Shown here piece after piece: positions 33,601-46,000 of a stretch of DNA of 64,000 nt; the stretch's first letter is position 1, and the number at the start of each line of letters is the position of its first letter. The notes under the pieces are model-generated. The model saw only the letters and a program-made list of their open reading frames with translations. It was not told where the DNA came from and did not search any database. This stretch comes from Paraspadella gotoi (lineage: Eukaryota; Chaetognatha), in assembly GCA_051294375.1 (NCBI GenBank), contig CM119263.1:29319134-29383133 (forward strand). The letters are read 5' to 3'. Made by a program: the position numbers and the translations under genes.

Positions 33601-36600
33601 GGACAAAAGCTAGTAATTCTAATTCTCTGACCCCTGTATTCACCCTAAAACCGCCAAAACCGCTGTCGGCGAAAGTAATATTTAGCCAATGTTGTTTATG
33701 TCCAATCATGATAGAGAAAATAGCCTATGAGATATTATTTTCAATTTGGTTTTGAAACATTGCACGATTTTCGTTCCATCGAAATTCGCTCTTTTTTCCA
33801 GTGACGTCGCGGGTCAAAACCGGCGCGAATCACGTGACTGAGACGTGAATATCACGTGACTACCAACCGCGAAGGTCACGTGACGACCGTTCGGCTAAAT
33901 CGCCGTTACGTCATCGTTTTCGTCGTCGTCGCCGTCATCGAAGAGTTTTGTTGGTGATGGACCTTTTGACCCTGGGGAAAGCGCGAACTGCGGTGGGGAG
34001 GGGGAGAGAGAGAACGGGGGGGAAGTTAGAGAGAGACAGAGACGGAGTGAGAGAGAAAGACGAACCGAGAGAGAAGAGAGGAAGAGAAAGAAAGATTTAA
34101 GACTGGAAATAACTTATAAGAAAAAAAAACACCAACGTCCCCCAATATCTATAAATATTTTTTTAACAGAAAAAGCTTTTTAGTCTGTTGAGGAATTGAA
34201 GAAAGAAAATCTTTTGACCAAAATGGGAAGGGGAGGATGGCTGGGGGAAAGGAGGGGAAAAGGAAACCACTGCGATGAAATTTTGAGAGTAAAAGCGAAG
34301 CCATTCTCAGAATCAGGCGAAGAAGAGAAATCCTCCTCTTCCTCCTCCTATCGATCCTCTTACGATCTCTCACCCCCCCCCCGTGATCCGCCCCATGACC
34401 CAGGCGGGTCACCGGCGCAGGAGGTGGGGGGGACACCGATCGGCGAAAGTATTCCCTCCATTAACGGACGTATGGCAAAATGGCGGGCGGTGGCAAAAAT
34501 GCGATGCCACCGCCGAAGTCGTCTTTGGAGGTGACGACGGGGGGTTGAAGGATGGGGGGGGGCTGAAAGAGAAAGTGAGAGAGACAACAGAGATGGATCG
34601 GGCGAAGATGCTTTGAGCGATAACCGAATCAAGACGATCCAAAATATGTTAAGACTTACATAACTCTCGCCTATTAAATGTTTAAATGAAATGTGACTTG
34701 AATGTATGAACCTTAAATTTACCTTTAAAACCTCGTCTCGCTTGGTGAATGGTAATAGTTTTAAATATTCTGTTAAAATAGAAATATTTAAAATAAAATA
34801 TTTCAAAATAATGAAATAGAGAGATAAATACATACATAAATTTGAATTAGTTAATAAAATGAAGAAAAATACTTTGAATGATACAACCCGACAAATGACT
34901 GACTCGTTCAGTTACCAAAAACCTCCCAAGGGCAATCTTCTCTTTTACGATTCCCCAAAATTCTAGCCAATCTCAGTTCGACTCTTTATCTTTTTCCCCC
35001 CAAAAAACCGATTTCGCTTAAAAATCGAGTTTTATTAAGCGTCCGACGCTTAACTTTTGGAAGGCGACGTGTTCAATTTTCGGTGTTTATATTGGAATTT
35101 CGTGGAAGCGAAACGAATCCGCCTTTCGTCTCCTACGTTACCATTTTTAATCCTGTTAGGAAACGTCTCGCTCTCTCTCGCTCTCGTCGGTCGGGAATTC
35201 CATCGCCCCTTGGAAAAACACCCCCCCTTCGACTTCTTGTCAACCGCAGCAAATAAACGAGAGATGGAAGGAAAATATTGAAATGGAAAAGACGGAAGAA
35301 CGGTGGTAAATTATAAACATTGAGTCATAGATACCAGATTGAGTATTGTGGATAAAAATTCTCCTCCTTAACCCACGTCGCCATAGTATAATAATAAGAG
35401 ACGAGTACTTGCCAAATATCTCAAAGTGGAATATATCTTGCTTTTTTTTCTCTGTCAAGTCAATCTTTTCAAGGCTTTTCTCTCTCTCTCTCCAAAACTT
35501 AAAAACGACAAAGACTCCACAGTTTTACGACGTTTCAACTTTTTCCCTCCCGCTATCAAAAAAAAAATCTCTCTCTCGAAATTTCGCGGTGAAAATAAAC
35601 AGGGAATGAAAGGGAGAAATGATTTCTTTTTTCTTCTTTGTTGCGCGAATCTAACTTTTGACCCCCGAGGATTCCGTTAATGATCCCTCGGGCCACCCGA
35701 AGACGCGGAACCGACTAATCAGCTTTTAGAAAATCCCATAGATTTGGCCAATGAGAGGCCTCCTTTCCGTTGCTGGCCGTCACTGAACGCACCCTCAAGC
35801 CAAAAACTCGGCTCGAGCCTTTCTCGCTATTGTTCGGAACCGTTCCACCGAACGCCGACCCATAATCGACCGTAACATTTCGACGAAGGGCCCGGATTTG
35901 CGGGGGCCGGGGCTTTCGAGGGCTCTCGACCAACGAGAGAACGGCCCTGAAGACGATGGACCAATGAGAGAACGGTAATCCGGGACTTGGGCGTTGCGCG
36001 AAAGCGAGAATGCAAACCTTCTCTCCTCTTTTGAGAAGGAAAAAGGTTTCGTTCAATGAAAGTCACGACGTCAAAAGAGCGAAAAAGAAAAAAGTCGAGG
36101 ACTGAAAATGAAAAGAAAAAAAAAAGGAAAGAGAAAAGATGAATGATGAGGGAAAGAAAGACGTTTGCTTTTGTCTACGGAAATGGAACCAAACTACCAT
36201 GCCTCCTCCCGCCTCCCCCCTCCCGAGACACCAAATTGATGTAATTGGTTTACAGGAATTCCACATAAAAAACATTAACTCGTGATTTTACAAAAATGTA
36301 TTTTTAAAAAAATGCGCGGCACAAAAATCGAAATTGTACTATATTTTTAATTCTTCATGATTCCATGAAATCAATAATGAGAAAAATAAAGTAAGAAAAC
36401 AAAAAACTTTTAACCCATTTCGGCCTGATCTATGAGACATTTAAGAGATAACTGGCCACTGAAACATTGACAAGTAGTCTACGTATATAAATAGAAAAAT
36501 GATTTCGCGACAAAGGCCTAAATTCAGTTAATCCTCACTTTAGACCGAAAACACAGACAACTTATAAAAAATATTTAATTTTACTAGAAGTTAATAGTAA

Positions 36601-36660
36601 TATAATATGAGCCCAAACCTCAACAAACTATGTCTAAAAAGTAATTTAGAATCTTCACAT
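29841..36660. other. No recognised gene: repeats and promoter-like patches
   Basis: This is the largest stretch without a convincing gene. It holds (GAC)n at 30195-30230, (GA)n at 30555-30610, an 8-bp tandem (gacagacc) at 31218-31252, and AT-rich DNA at 31.4-32.1 kb. A weak plus-strand frame at 33221-33358 (start MGRKKVLRKVVGRTTKV) is crossed by a perfect GTAAGT donor at 33300 and might be a first exon. Minus-strand 33046-32935 has a good acceptor (cttttctctctccag) before a 32-codon frame. A GC-rich patch at 35.7-36.0 kb has CCAAT motifs. None of these is strong enough to call as a gene. Confidence 0.5.
33795..33925. promoter_or_regulatory. Triple CACGTGAC cluster with CRE-like sites
   Basis: Three CACGTGAC octamers lie near 33832, 33854 and 33877, the last within the palindrome GTCACGTGAC. 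TGACGTCG is at about 33803 and TTACGTCAT near 33906. This spacing of extended E-boxes is typical of USF or MITF/TFE-family (CLEAR-type) control regions. The dependent gene was not identified; the candidate ORF at 33221 lies on the wrong side for a plus-strand promoter. Confidence 0.4.
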
Positions 36661-36677
36661 CTCAGGTCTCAACATCT

Positions 36678-39600
36678 TCACGTGAGATCGACGCTTCTGT
36701 GAATAGGCTCGTCCACGTCTTCTCCCCAAAAGAACATGAAGTCGAGGATCTGCGCTGCAGCGCCGGCGCCGCAATTGTTCTCTAAGATGCGCAGCACGAA
36801 GAAGGCGTCGGTGCCGAAGTCGGCCTCCAGCGCCTCCAGCGCCGAGTCCGAGAAAGACTCGTTGGGTCGGCACCAGCGAAGGCGGTGCTTTAAGTAGGTC
36901 GTCCGCGGACAGAGCAGCACCTGGGAGATAGAGGGGAAGGAGAAGGGGAAGGAGAAGGGGAAAAGGGAAAGGTTGAAAAGGGAAGAAGTTAGCGGAGATA
37001 AGAGAGGGGAAAGGAGAGAGGGGAAAGGAGAGAGGGGAAAGGAGAGAGGGGAAAGAGAGAGGGAAAGTAGAGAGGGGAAAGGATGAGAGGGGAAGAGGGA
37101 GGAGAGGGGAAAGGAGAGAGGGGAAAGAGAGAGGGGAAAGGAGAGAGGGGAAAGAGAGAGAGGGAGGGGAAAGGAGAGAGGGGAAAGGAGAGAGGGAAAG
37201 GAGAGAGGGGAAAGGAGAGAGGGGAGGGGGAGAAAGGAAAGGAAGATAAGGGAAAGGAGAGAGGGGAAAGGAGAAAGGAGAGAGAGGAAAGGGGAAAGAG
37301 AGAGGGAAAGGAGAGAGGGAAAGGAGAACGAAGAGGAAAAGGAGAGGAGAAAGAGAGGAAAAGGAGAGGTGGGAAAGGAGAGGGGTGAAAGGATAGAGGA
37401 GAAAGGCGAGTAGTAGCAGGCATTTGAAAAAGACAGTCAAAAAAGAGAGAGAGCGAAATGAAGAAAAGGATATAAAGAGATTTATTATATTACAAACCTT
37501 GTACAGCCATCTGCCGGACGATATCACAATCAAAACAAAAAGCACGAGATAAGCGGAGAGGACGAGGATAAAAACGTATTCGTTGTAGAGGTTGACGGGA
37601 AGAGTGCAGACTACGCCGAAGTTTAGAAGATACGAGTGTAGCTGTGGATCACCTGTGAAAGCAATATGTCAAATGTATTTTACACATTTTATTACAATCT
37701 AAATTTGAAAAACTTAACTCACCCGGAAATTCGCAATAAGTCAGCAAAGGAAATATCTCTTTGTCGAGAGGAAGCTTCTCGTAATTATACATACTTATGT
37801 ACAAATAAGAGAAAAAATATTGCAAGACGTTGACACGAAGCAATGAGTTGAACAAAACAATCTGAAGCGCCAAATTTAGTAAGTAAAGCCCTTTGCAGAA
37901 CATGTAGTAGAAAAAAACCTGGATAAGGAATGCGATACATTCTTATAATTTAAACTGCTTAAGCTTCATACAATTCTTGTTTAATAACTAAGTTGGAACC
38001 TTAGATATCCATGGCGGGAGAACATTTTTCTTTTTCGAATTCGAACCGTTTTTTTTATTTTTCTCTCCTGTGGAATTAGATTTACGATTGTTTCTTTTCA
38101 TTTCCTAAGTGAAAATTACCAAGTTAAGCCAAGTATAAATAATAAAAGGGGAGTTACGTTACTTAATTACAGGATTGAACCTTGATTGTGATTCGCCGAA
38201 ATTCTGAGCCCATGTTGCTTAGCAACGTTTTGCGTTCGTCGTCACTAAGGGAGAGAGATGCGATCGCGTGGCCGGCGCTAACCTAAAAAGTAAAATATTT
38301 ATTTATGGTTAATTACGAATTCATATAAACAGTGTTAGATTTAAGAAAATGAAATATACGTAGCACTACTCAACAAAAATGTAATCACCATCAAACCATC
38401 AAACGGTTCTCGTTTCTTCCCTTTCTCTTTCGCTTAATTTTTTTCCTTTATTTTCGAATTAAATACGTAAATAGATCAACAATGTTGAGTTGTTGACTCA
38501 CCATTTCGACGAGGTTAATACCAGCCGAACGGCAAAGTGATTTCCACGCGACGTGAGGAAAGTAAAACATGAAACTCATAGCGCAGAGAACAACTGGAAA
38601 CCAGCGATAGTATCTAAACAAAAAGGAATAAAAACATAGTTAAACTGATCGTAATAAATATTATATAACACAAGAAAAATCTCAATACAGGGAGGTCCAG
38701 CTCCTACGCGCAATCCGACGTGGGTACAATCCTACGTGGGTATTATAAGCCTAATAAAACCTAAAAATTTATATATATGTAAAAAAATATTAAAATAATA
38801 TAATCTACTAAGATAATTCATATTAGGCAACTATGACCTTCTCAAAGTGTCAAGGGAAGGTGGCGTATGCTTCTGCTTTTTTAAATATAATCTTTTTTTT
38901 CTCTCACAAACCGTTTTTGTGCTGTCAGCAGCTGAAGTTAGTCCCATTAGAGCTGGACCTCCCTGTACATACATTTTCAAAATCGCAATATAAAATTGTC
39001 ATAAGCAATAATGAATTATATAAATTAATAAACTATATATACTATAACTATAAAATTTAATTTGCCACGTACACTAAAATAATTTGAACATCCCACTCAA
39101 ACTCACGAAGCATCCTTGACGGCGCGCACCCTGTACGGCTTTGCCCGGACAGGTGCCCCGTTTTTCGCCGGCGAGGCGTCTTTCGTCCACAGAATCGGAT
39201 CGAAGTAAAGAATCCGAAAAGCGTCGTCGTCGTCGCTTTTTTCAACGTCGCTCTTATCGTCGTCTTTGTCGTCGCCGAATCGCGCGTTGTTGTCCCAAAC
39301 TTTTGTCCAGAGTTGTCGAGGGTCGCGCTCGTGGACGCTGTAGTAGGTTCCTTTAGACCAGCAGTAGTTGGTCGCGTACTCTACCTGATCAATGGGATTT
39401 ACATTAAAGGATTAAGTTTGACAATGTCCAATGGACATCTGACAAACAACGGAACCTAAATTGAACAAATGATAATGGTTCTTAACCAAATTCGTTTTGG
39501 TTTTCCCTGGCCAATCTGTTTAACTAGTGTTCTAACGTTCCGCCCCTTTCTCGAGGTTAATTTTTGTTTGGCCTGCCCACCATTTATTGTCGTTTGGTTT

Positions 39601-39976
39601 TTTCCCTTTTTTTTCCTTCGATCCAGCATGAAAGACTCTGGATTCCCAGGTCACTTTTGTCTTTCCATTTCTTATCTATCCTCTGCTCTCCTTCATCTAT
39701 CCCTTCTTGCCCTTCCCCCTAACTTCTTTTGATGCTCCTCACAATTTCGGCGTTCACATTCGTTTCACCATCCCCCCCCACAACCTGAGGATCCGTGAAG
39801 TGCTGCGGCGTGAAGCAGTAGATCTGCTTTCCGACGAGACTCTTGGTCGAGAGAAAGATGACGCAGGTGATTACGAAGGTGACGGCGTAGAAACGATTGA
39901 GACGGTCGACGCGGTCGTCGGTGGCGCTTCGTCCGCCGGCGAACCAGTCGCCTTTGAAGTCCATCATGAACGACAT
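36678..39976 (-). CDS. Innexin gap-junction channel protein, seven exons, 425 aa
   Basis: Forms hexameric hemichannels and gap junctions in the plasma membrane. Exons: 39976-39785, 39384-39107, 38613-38502, 38282-38181, 37918-37723, 37652-37498, 36920-36678 (TAG); phases agree throughout. Four membrane segments are visible: RFYAVTFVITCVIFLSTKSL after VDRLN; FPVVLCAMSFMFYFPHVAW after the signature position (YYRWF for YYQWV); the FYYMFCKGLYLLNLALQIVL segment; and YVFILVLSAYLVLFVLIVIS. Extracellular loop 1 has Cys in QIYCFTPQ and NYCW; loop 2 in TYCEFPG and GVVCTLPVNLYNEY, the expected two per loop. The length is normal for the family. The cytoplasmic loop carries an Asp-rich insert (DDKDDKSDVEKSDDDD). 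Start chosen at 39976 because no upstream in-frame Met is seen; 39964 is an alternative. The donor after ...RITIK (AAG|GTTCAA) is weak but required by phase. Confidence 0.92.
36960..37400. repeat. Purine-only minisatellite (GGGGAAAGGAGAGA units)
   Basis: About 440 bp of tandem 13-15 bp units built from g and a only, inside the innexin intron at 36921-37497, which makes most of that intron a homopurine tract on plus (polypyrimidine on the transcript). Frames of up to 296 codons across it (Pro/Ser/Phe-rich on minus) are artefacts that run on from the flanking exons. Confidence 0.85.
38686..38967. mobile_element. Mariner-type MITE, 282 bp, with TA target duplication
   Basis: Begins tacagggaggtccagctc and ends with its exact reverse complement, gagctggacctccctgta: an 18-bp match including the terminal TA pair that Tc1/mariner elements duplicate. 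It lies in the innexin intron at 38614-39106. No transposase is encoded, so it is non-autonomous. A second, partly homologous end is at about 62940-63008. Confidence 0.8.
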
Positions 39977-40831
39977 TGTGAAGAGGGGAGGAAGAGGAAA
40001 TAGTAAGATTTAATGAAAATTTGAAAACAAATAATGTAGACTCGTAGATAGATTAAGACTCGAAGAGTCAAGTACGACTTTCCGGAGTGAAAAGGAAAGA
40101 ACCCGCATTCGCTCAAAAACGAAATTCATTTCCTCGTCCAATTAACACGAATTGATTAGCGCCCGTTATCGGGAGAAGGACCTACTTATAACCTTTGTCT
40201 TGCCCTATGGCCGTTCTCAATTTCATTGACATCGTCGTCGAGTCGATTAATATTAAATACAGAGTGAAGTTAAAACGGCAATGTTGACAAACTTGCGAAA
40301 GTAGACAATAGTACGTCTTACCTCTGTATTCAACTTAGTCATGATCCAGAAACTTTCGCTGATGTTATTTGGTTTGAAAAGTAAAAGTCCTAGTAGAAAA
40401 AGTAAAATTGAGCAAGAGTATGTATTTGGGTAAAAAGACGAGAGAAAAAAAAATAAAAAAGGGTAAAACTGGGCCAATGTAAAAACCATAAAAACTTTTT
40501 TGATCAATAAGGTCGTAGTAAATTAAAAACTTGGTAAAATATCTTGCGCAATTGATTAAAAAGAGGTATATGTACAGTAATAAACTATTCACAATGACAT
40601 GATAATAGAAATAATGCGGCAGGTTGTACAACTAACGAGTAAACGTTTGAAAAACGTTTCTAACTGCAAAGAATGCTAATTGCGAGTTTATTATTGTTGT
40701 CCATTGACGGTTCAATTTTATTAGCGGGGTTCCAAATCTCTTCAACTCTGTGAAAGAAAAAAAAAAATGACCAGACGTAATTATCATATTACGTCAACAA
40801 AAATCAATAAACAAATACTAACCTCCACGCG

Positions 40832-42285
40832 TCAAAAGGTGTTCTCCACCCGGCCTTTCAAATAGGCCCGTTGCAAAAACTTTCGAAACTTATTAACCTC
40901 GACGAGATCGAGAGCGGAGGCGGCGACTTCGGTGGCGTCCGCCTCGAACACCACGTCGCATTTTCCGAGTCTGAGAGAGCAGGTGACGCGTCTAAAGGTC
41001 GAGACGGACGTCGTCTTTTTGACGGCGAAGGAATTGAAGAGTCCGACCATTCGGTCCACGATCGAGGAATACCATGAGGTTCCGCTAAGCCTGTACGTTC
41101 CCAGCAGCTGCTCGCAAACGGGTTTCCTTAAGGAGAGAGTGGATGTGCTAAGGAGGTGGAGTTGAGTTTTCCAAAGGGAGGCTCACAAAGCTTAGCGCTT
41201 ATGTAGCATAAACTTTATAAACAAATTAATATTGTCAAATTAAACTAAGAGCGAAAGCCGCTCGAAGAAAAACATTTTTACAAAAAAATTATTTGCTGAA
41301 TTCGTCAAACTCCCTCGCACGTTTATTGTTAACTGTACAGAATGCAGCCGACTCGTCTTCGTATCCCACATCATAATTCGCGGTCCTTGTCCGAGACAAA
41401 GGCTAATGCGAAATTACCTACATTTCCCCACCGAGGAGAACATGCGCAGTAGCGTCGTTTTCTTGAGCGAGAATTCAGAAAACAAATTGGGACTCCACCA
41501 TTTGCAAGACATGAGATGGTGAGACTCGGAGACGCAGATGAAGTCGGGCTCCGAACGCGGGACCCTCTGGACGAGCGACTCGGACGATGAAGGCAACGAG
41601 GAGAAACGAACGAGGTTGTCGTCGACGCTACGACGCTTTCGAGTCGTGCCGCCGCCGGACGCATCGGAAGGATCGGAGGGATCACCGGATCCGTCGGAAG
41701 GGTCAGAAGGATCACCCGATGAGTCGGAAGGGTCTGAAGGATCGGAAGGGTCAGAAGGAGACGAGACGGCTTGACGCCTGACTCGTTTTAATGGCTCCAG
41801 TTCGTCGCCAATGACGAAAGGCTCGACGCGGATTTCGTCTTTGTCGTCGCACAAGGGAATGTCGCAATAGCCGGTGGTCATGTGCAAGTCGACGTAACAC
41901 CAGGGGCCATTAAGATCTTGGTTCGGATTCCGACAATAGGCTGGAGTTATGAGAAAAGATCGTTGTTAGCCCGATCGTCTCATCGGGCATCGACGACATT
42001 CCATCTTCAGTTCAGACTAACCTTCTTCGAGGTTATTTTCGGAGGCGACCAAAGCAGCGACTGTTTCGTCTTTGTCTTCAAACAAACTCCACGCCAAACA
42101 AGGTCTGTTCCCTTCGGCGACAGTCTGATTCCCAGTGTAACCTTTGACGGAAGAGAGACATGAAGAATGGCTCTTATAGTGATAAATTGGTAATCAAGGA
42201 TATATTTACCGTTGTCTTTAGACCAGCATTCACAATTTGAGCGTCCGATTCCCAAAGCCAAGAAAAGTATAAGTAGGAAACCCAT
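40832..42285 (-). CDS. Secreted kringle-domain protein with two furin-type sites, four exons, 337 aa
   Basis: Exons 42285-42210, 42141-42022, 41940-41418 and 41126-40832 (TGA) join in phase. Residues 1-17 are a signal peptide ([14 protein letters not shown]). Residues 20-96 are one kringle with the six expected Cys (20, 40, 68, 80, 91, 96) and motifs [19 protein letters not shown] and YCDIPLC. KRVRR (117-121) and RKRR (166-169) match furin cleavage sites and bracket a (PSD)n repeat linker. The C-terminal part (170-337) holds five Cys and reads [16 protein letters not shown] and [18 protein letters not shown] do not recognise it as a named domain. The protein is presumably extracellular and cleaved in the Golgi. 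There is no protease domain, so it is not a serine protease zymogen. Kringles usually bind ligands such as lysine, lipid or Wnt/growth factors; the partner here is unknown. Confidence 0.82.
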
Positions 42286-43092
42286 TATTTGAAATACTTG
42301 CCTCGCTGAAAATCAAAAATTTACAAATAAAATTAACGGAAAAAAATAAAGAATATAATTATAAATGAAATACGAAATAAAGCAGATACTAGTTACGATG
42401 ACAAACAAAAACAAACATTACTATAATAACTGGGAGGAGGTCAAATATAATAAATTTTCGGCAAGGATTTTAGAGCGACAACGATGCAGAAGTATGAATT
42501 AATCGGGTTAATTTAACTTTTTTTAAATTTTAAATTTAAAAAAAAAATTAAAATTTAGCCAAATAATCAATGCCCATATTCGACGATGATGATTATGCCG
42601 ATGACCCTATTAATATTATTACAATATGTATGAAAGGAGATCATAGTTAAAACATTAATGGAATAATAACAAACAGCAATGTTTATAAACAAATATTTTA
42701 CAAAAGGAAATCTAGACAAGAGCGACGAATTACAACGAGGACTTATGTCCAACAATTCACAGTCCAAACAAGTGTTACGTCTTTTGTTTTTCCTTTTCCT
42801 TCTTCTCGACTTTCGCGCCTTTATCGTCCGTCGCGTTAAACAAAGACAAAATACCTCTTATCTCCTGTCGACTTCCATCGAGAAGACTCCATCGAACAGA
42901 CTGCACCGGTTCTTGACAGAATTGCGCAATCCAGAGAAATCATAAGAAATTTAAGGAAACAAAAAGGCAAACTCTTCAACCTATATAAAGGTTGTCCAGG
43001 GTTGTCGAATCAAATCCCTGCAACCTTATCAAATATATTTTACTAATATCGCTCTAAAACTCTCTAATCGCTCAACAACCTCTCTCAACGCT
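42286..43092. promoter_or_regulatory. Head-to-head intergenic region of the kringle and CHY genes; TATA box at 42982
   Basis: 808 bp separate the two start codons. On plus, TATATAAAG at 42982-42990 lies 103 bp before the CHY ATG, consistent with a start site near 43010-43020. An 88-codon plus frame (42679-42945) and a minus frame opposite it have some protein-like character but no domain; they may be chance or 5' exons. Confidence 0.5.
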
Positions 43093-46000
43093 ATGCTCGA
43101 ATCTTCATCGGGTCCAGACGCTCAATCGAACCCGCAAATATGTAAATTTTTCCGACGAAGCGGTTGGTGCAAATTCGGAGATCAGTGTCGCTTCGTTCAT
43201 TCGCGCGAATCAACGTCTTCGAATCAAAATGCGCGGGGACGATCTTCCGTCGGCGACCGCCGAGGGGCGGGGCGTGTTCGGGGCGGCAACGACCGCGACG
43301 TCAATTATCGACGTGGCAATGATCACGACGGCAACGAACATAATTCCGCTCAAGAATCGCATTCTGAGATTCAACCTCAATCCGCTGGACGATCCAGAGG
43401 TCGTGGAGGCGGTCGACCCTTTCACCGCGGGGCCAGGTACCCGAGACGGCACGGTCGAGGGGGGTTTTATCGTGGAGGCTTTGGTGGAAGGAGAGATGAA
43501 GCCGGATGGAGAGAAGAGACAGCTGAAGGAGATCCTGGGGACGTAGTCCAAGTGAAACAGGCCGAAGAAGGCCGATCCATTGAACTTGAAGAACCTGAAG
43601 GCGCATGCGAGCTTAAACAAGGCGATGAAGGGCAGCCAGACGACGATCCGATGCCTCAAGCAGGCCAAGCAAGGCCTCAAACTGGTAGTGGAGCGCCGGG
43701 ATCAGTAAATGAGAACGACCAACAGTTGGACGATTCTCAAAGGTAAGTTGTTTGTCTTTGTTGGTTACCCTTTATTTTTTAACCCCTATTTATTTATATA
43801 AAATCGCAGCCATTTCAATTATCCCCCTCTCCCCCCGTCTCTCAGGTCTACGGAGGTGCGTCAATTGCTTCGTCGATTCCCCAAGACGGTCGCAGTCAAC
43901 GGTGGCCTCGACTTCGAACTTCCCTTCGCCTCCTCCGACCCCGACTGGCCCTACGACGTGAAGGAGGTCGGGCTGAGGATCACGTTGCCGAAGGAATATC
44001 CGAGGGAGGAGATGAGGGTAAGTGATGGTAGGGAAACGTAACTATATTTATTATGCAGTATTCCCTGATTTAATTTTTAAGGAGTGGTCCTTTTATCCAA
44101 TTGAAACAAAAATATTTTATCACTTCATTGATAGGGAAGCCAAGCACTCTCTTCCCAATTTCATAAGGGAAATTACCTTACAAGTTACATACATACACTA
44201 ATGATTAACGTAATTTATAATCTCACTTTTCCATATCCAGATACTCCTTCCCGACATGATGCCGGTCAATCTGCCCATTCCGGAAGTTCTCCGGCAGTTC
44301 GCAGAGGACGAGATCGGCCGTTGGATCCGGGTCCGATTCGATGCCATGAACGAGAACGGAACGCCCGAACTCGCTCTGCGCCCTTTTTTCCGGTGGCTCG
44401 ATAGAAATATGGAGCCAATTTTTACCGAAGGTAAGGAGCAGGATAGTAAAATTTAACTGTAATTGAACTAGCTTTTTAAGTTTACTATGTCAAAAGGCAA
44501 TAGCAGTTGATCAAATAGTTCAAATTAATTTAAGCAGGTTTGTGAGCTGTAAACTTGACTAAATTAATACCATTTAACCCCAGGCCTTTTGCGTACCAAA
44601 CGTGAAATAGCCAACCAAACTTCTGGTTTAAAATTCATCAACAACGAAAGAAAAGAAAAGAAATTCGCAGAAGAAATTCCAGAGGAGAAAAAGGACGATG
44701 AAGACGAGAGCGATGAAGACGACGAAGACGAATGGGAGGACGATCAACGCGTCCCCGATCGAGACGACGACCTCGAAGACTCGGACATCGAGTCTCCCGC
44801 TCAAATGCGTCCTCAGAACCAAGGCGGCAACGCCGGAGGCGGCGCTGAGGCGCCAGTCAGAAAAGGAACTGAGATCAAGTTGATCAACTTGGAATTGGGA
44901 GAAACGGTGGCGCTGATTCGCCTCGTCGCTTTGGTCTTGATGATTCAGTGTTCCCGGTAGGGAGGCGGCGAAAGAAGACTTACTTCTGACCTTACCCCTA
45001 AACTAGAACCGTCTCCTCACTTCAAGGTGCAAGAAAAAACAGGAAGTCTCTCTCGGTCCCGGCAAATCTTTGACGAAGGTGTGCGACAAATGCCGAACGG
45101 CGTCGACGATCCAGTTCCGCCCGACTGTGGCGCATCTTCATTCGCCAGTCTTGGGATTCCTCGACATCTTCGGCGCGACGCCTTTCGATCTTGTCACGGT
45201 CGCCTCCAAGTTCTCCGTCCAGTGCTTCGCGTGAGTTCAGTTAAAAACAGTTTTAATATAAATAATATATATAATATAAACTAATTTCCATTACCCCCCT
45301 CAAAAAGTTGCGACAAAGGCCAGTCTCCTCGTGGACTCCACGCGGGTCGCTCCTCCAACTCTTTCTTTTGCGCCAACTGTCACGCCAAACTGCAGCTAAG
45401 CTTCACCTCCGTCAAATTTACGGCGCTCGTCGCCAACGAAGCTTTTGCCCCTAGTCAAGGGGTTAATATCAAGTATGTGATTGTATGTGAGGAAACTCAA
45501 CATGAAACAAAGGCGTTTTCAAAGCTAAACTGACTCTTCCCTTAATAGATTAGAGAAGAAAACTCCGAAAACGCTGGGGATCCGAGAAGGCCATCCGCTG
45601 CCCCAGTCCGGGACTTGCGTTCACTACAAGAAGAGCTTTCGGTGGCTGCGGTTTTCCTGCTGCGGCCGCGTCTTTCCGTGCGACAGATGTCACGAGGAGG
45701 AGATCGACGATCACGAGCCAGACTTTGCTCCCAAAATGATTTGCGGGTAAAGGGATTCCTCCGACCGAGATTATTATTAATATTCATCCCTATTTTTTTC
45801 TCTATTTATTCCAATAAATCATTTCTGGTTTCAGCCATTGCTCCAAAGAGCAGCCTTTTCACAAGGACAAACCGTGCGCTCATTGCGGAGAGAGCACGAC
45901 GCGTCAAAGGTCTACCCACTGGGAGGGCGGCAAAGGTTGCAGAAACAAAGTCAAGATGTCAACGACCGACAAGCAAAAGTAAATTGGCTCGACGAAATTA

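Noticed and set aside
34196-34534. 112-codon plus frame and overlapping minus frames
   Set aside because: GC-rich patch open in several frames on both strands; no splice sites, domain or start context favour one of them.
35715-36056. 113-codon minus frame in a GC-rich patch
   Set aside because: The patch has CCAAT motifs and resembles a promoter; the frame has no domain and competing frames are open too.
36655-37545. 296-codon Pro/Ser/Leu/Phe frame on minus
   Set aside because: Runs through the purine/pyrimidine minisatellite in an innexin intron; exons on each side have good splice sites and encode innexin in the spliced frame.
40253-40631. Two hydrophobic minus-strand frames that look like membrane segments
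   Set aside because: AT-rich sequence yields Phe/Leu/Tyr-rich frames by chance; there are no conserved loops, no splice sites linking them to the innexin, and no repeat of its motifs.
43210-43680. 156-codon minus-strand frame
   Set aside because: Shadow of the first CHY-gene exon, which has a CCCH finger in frame on plus.
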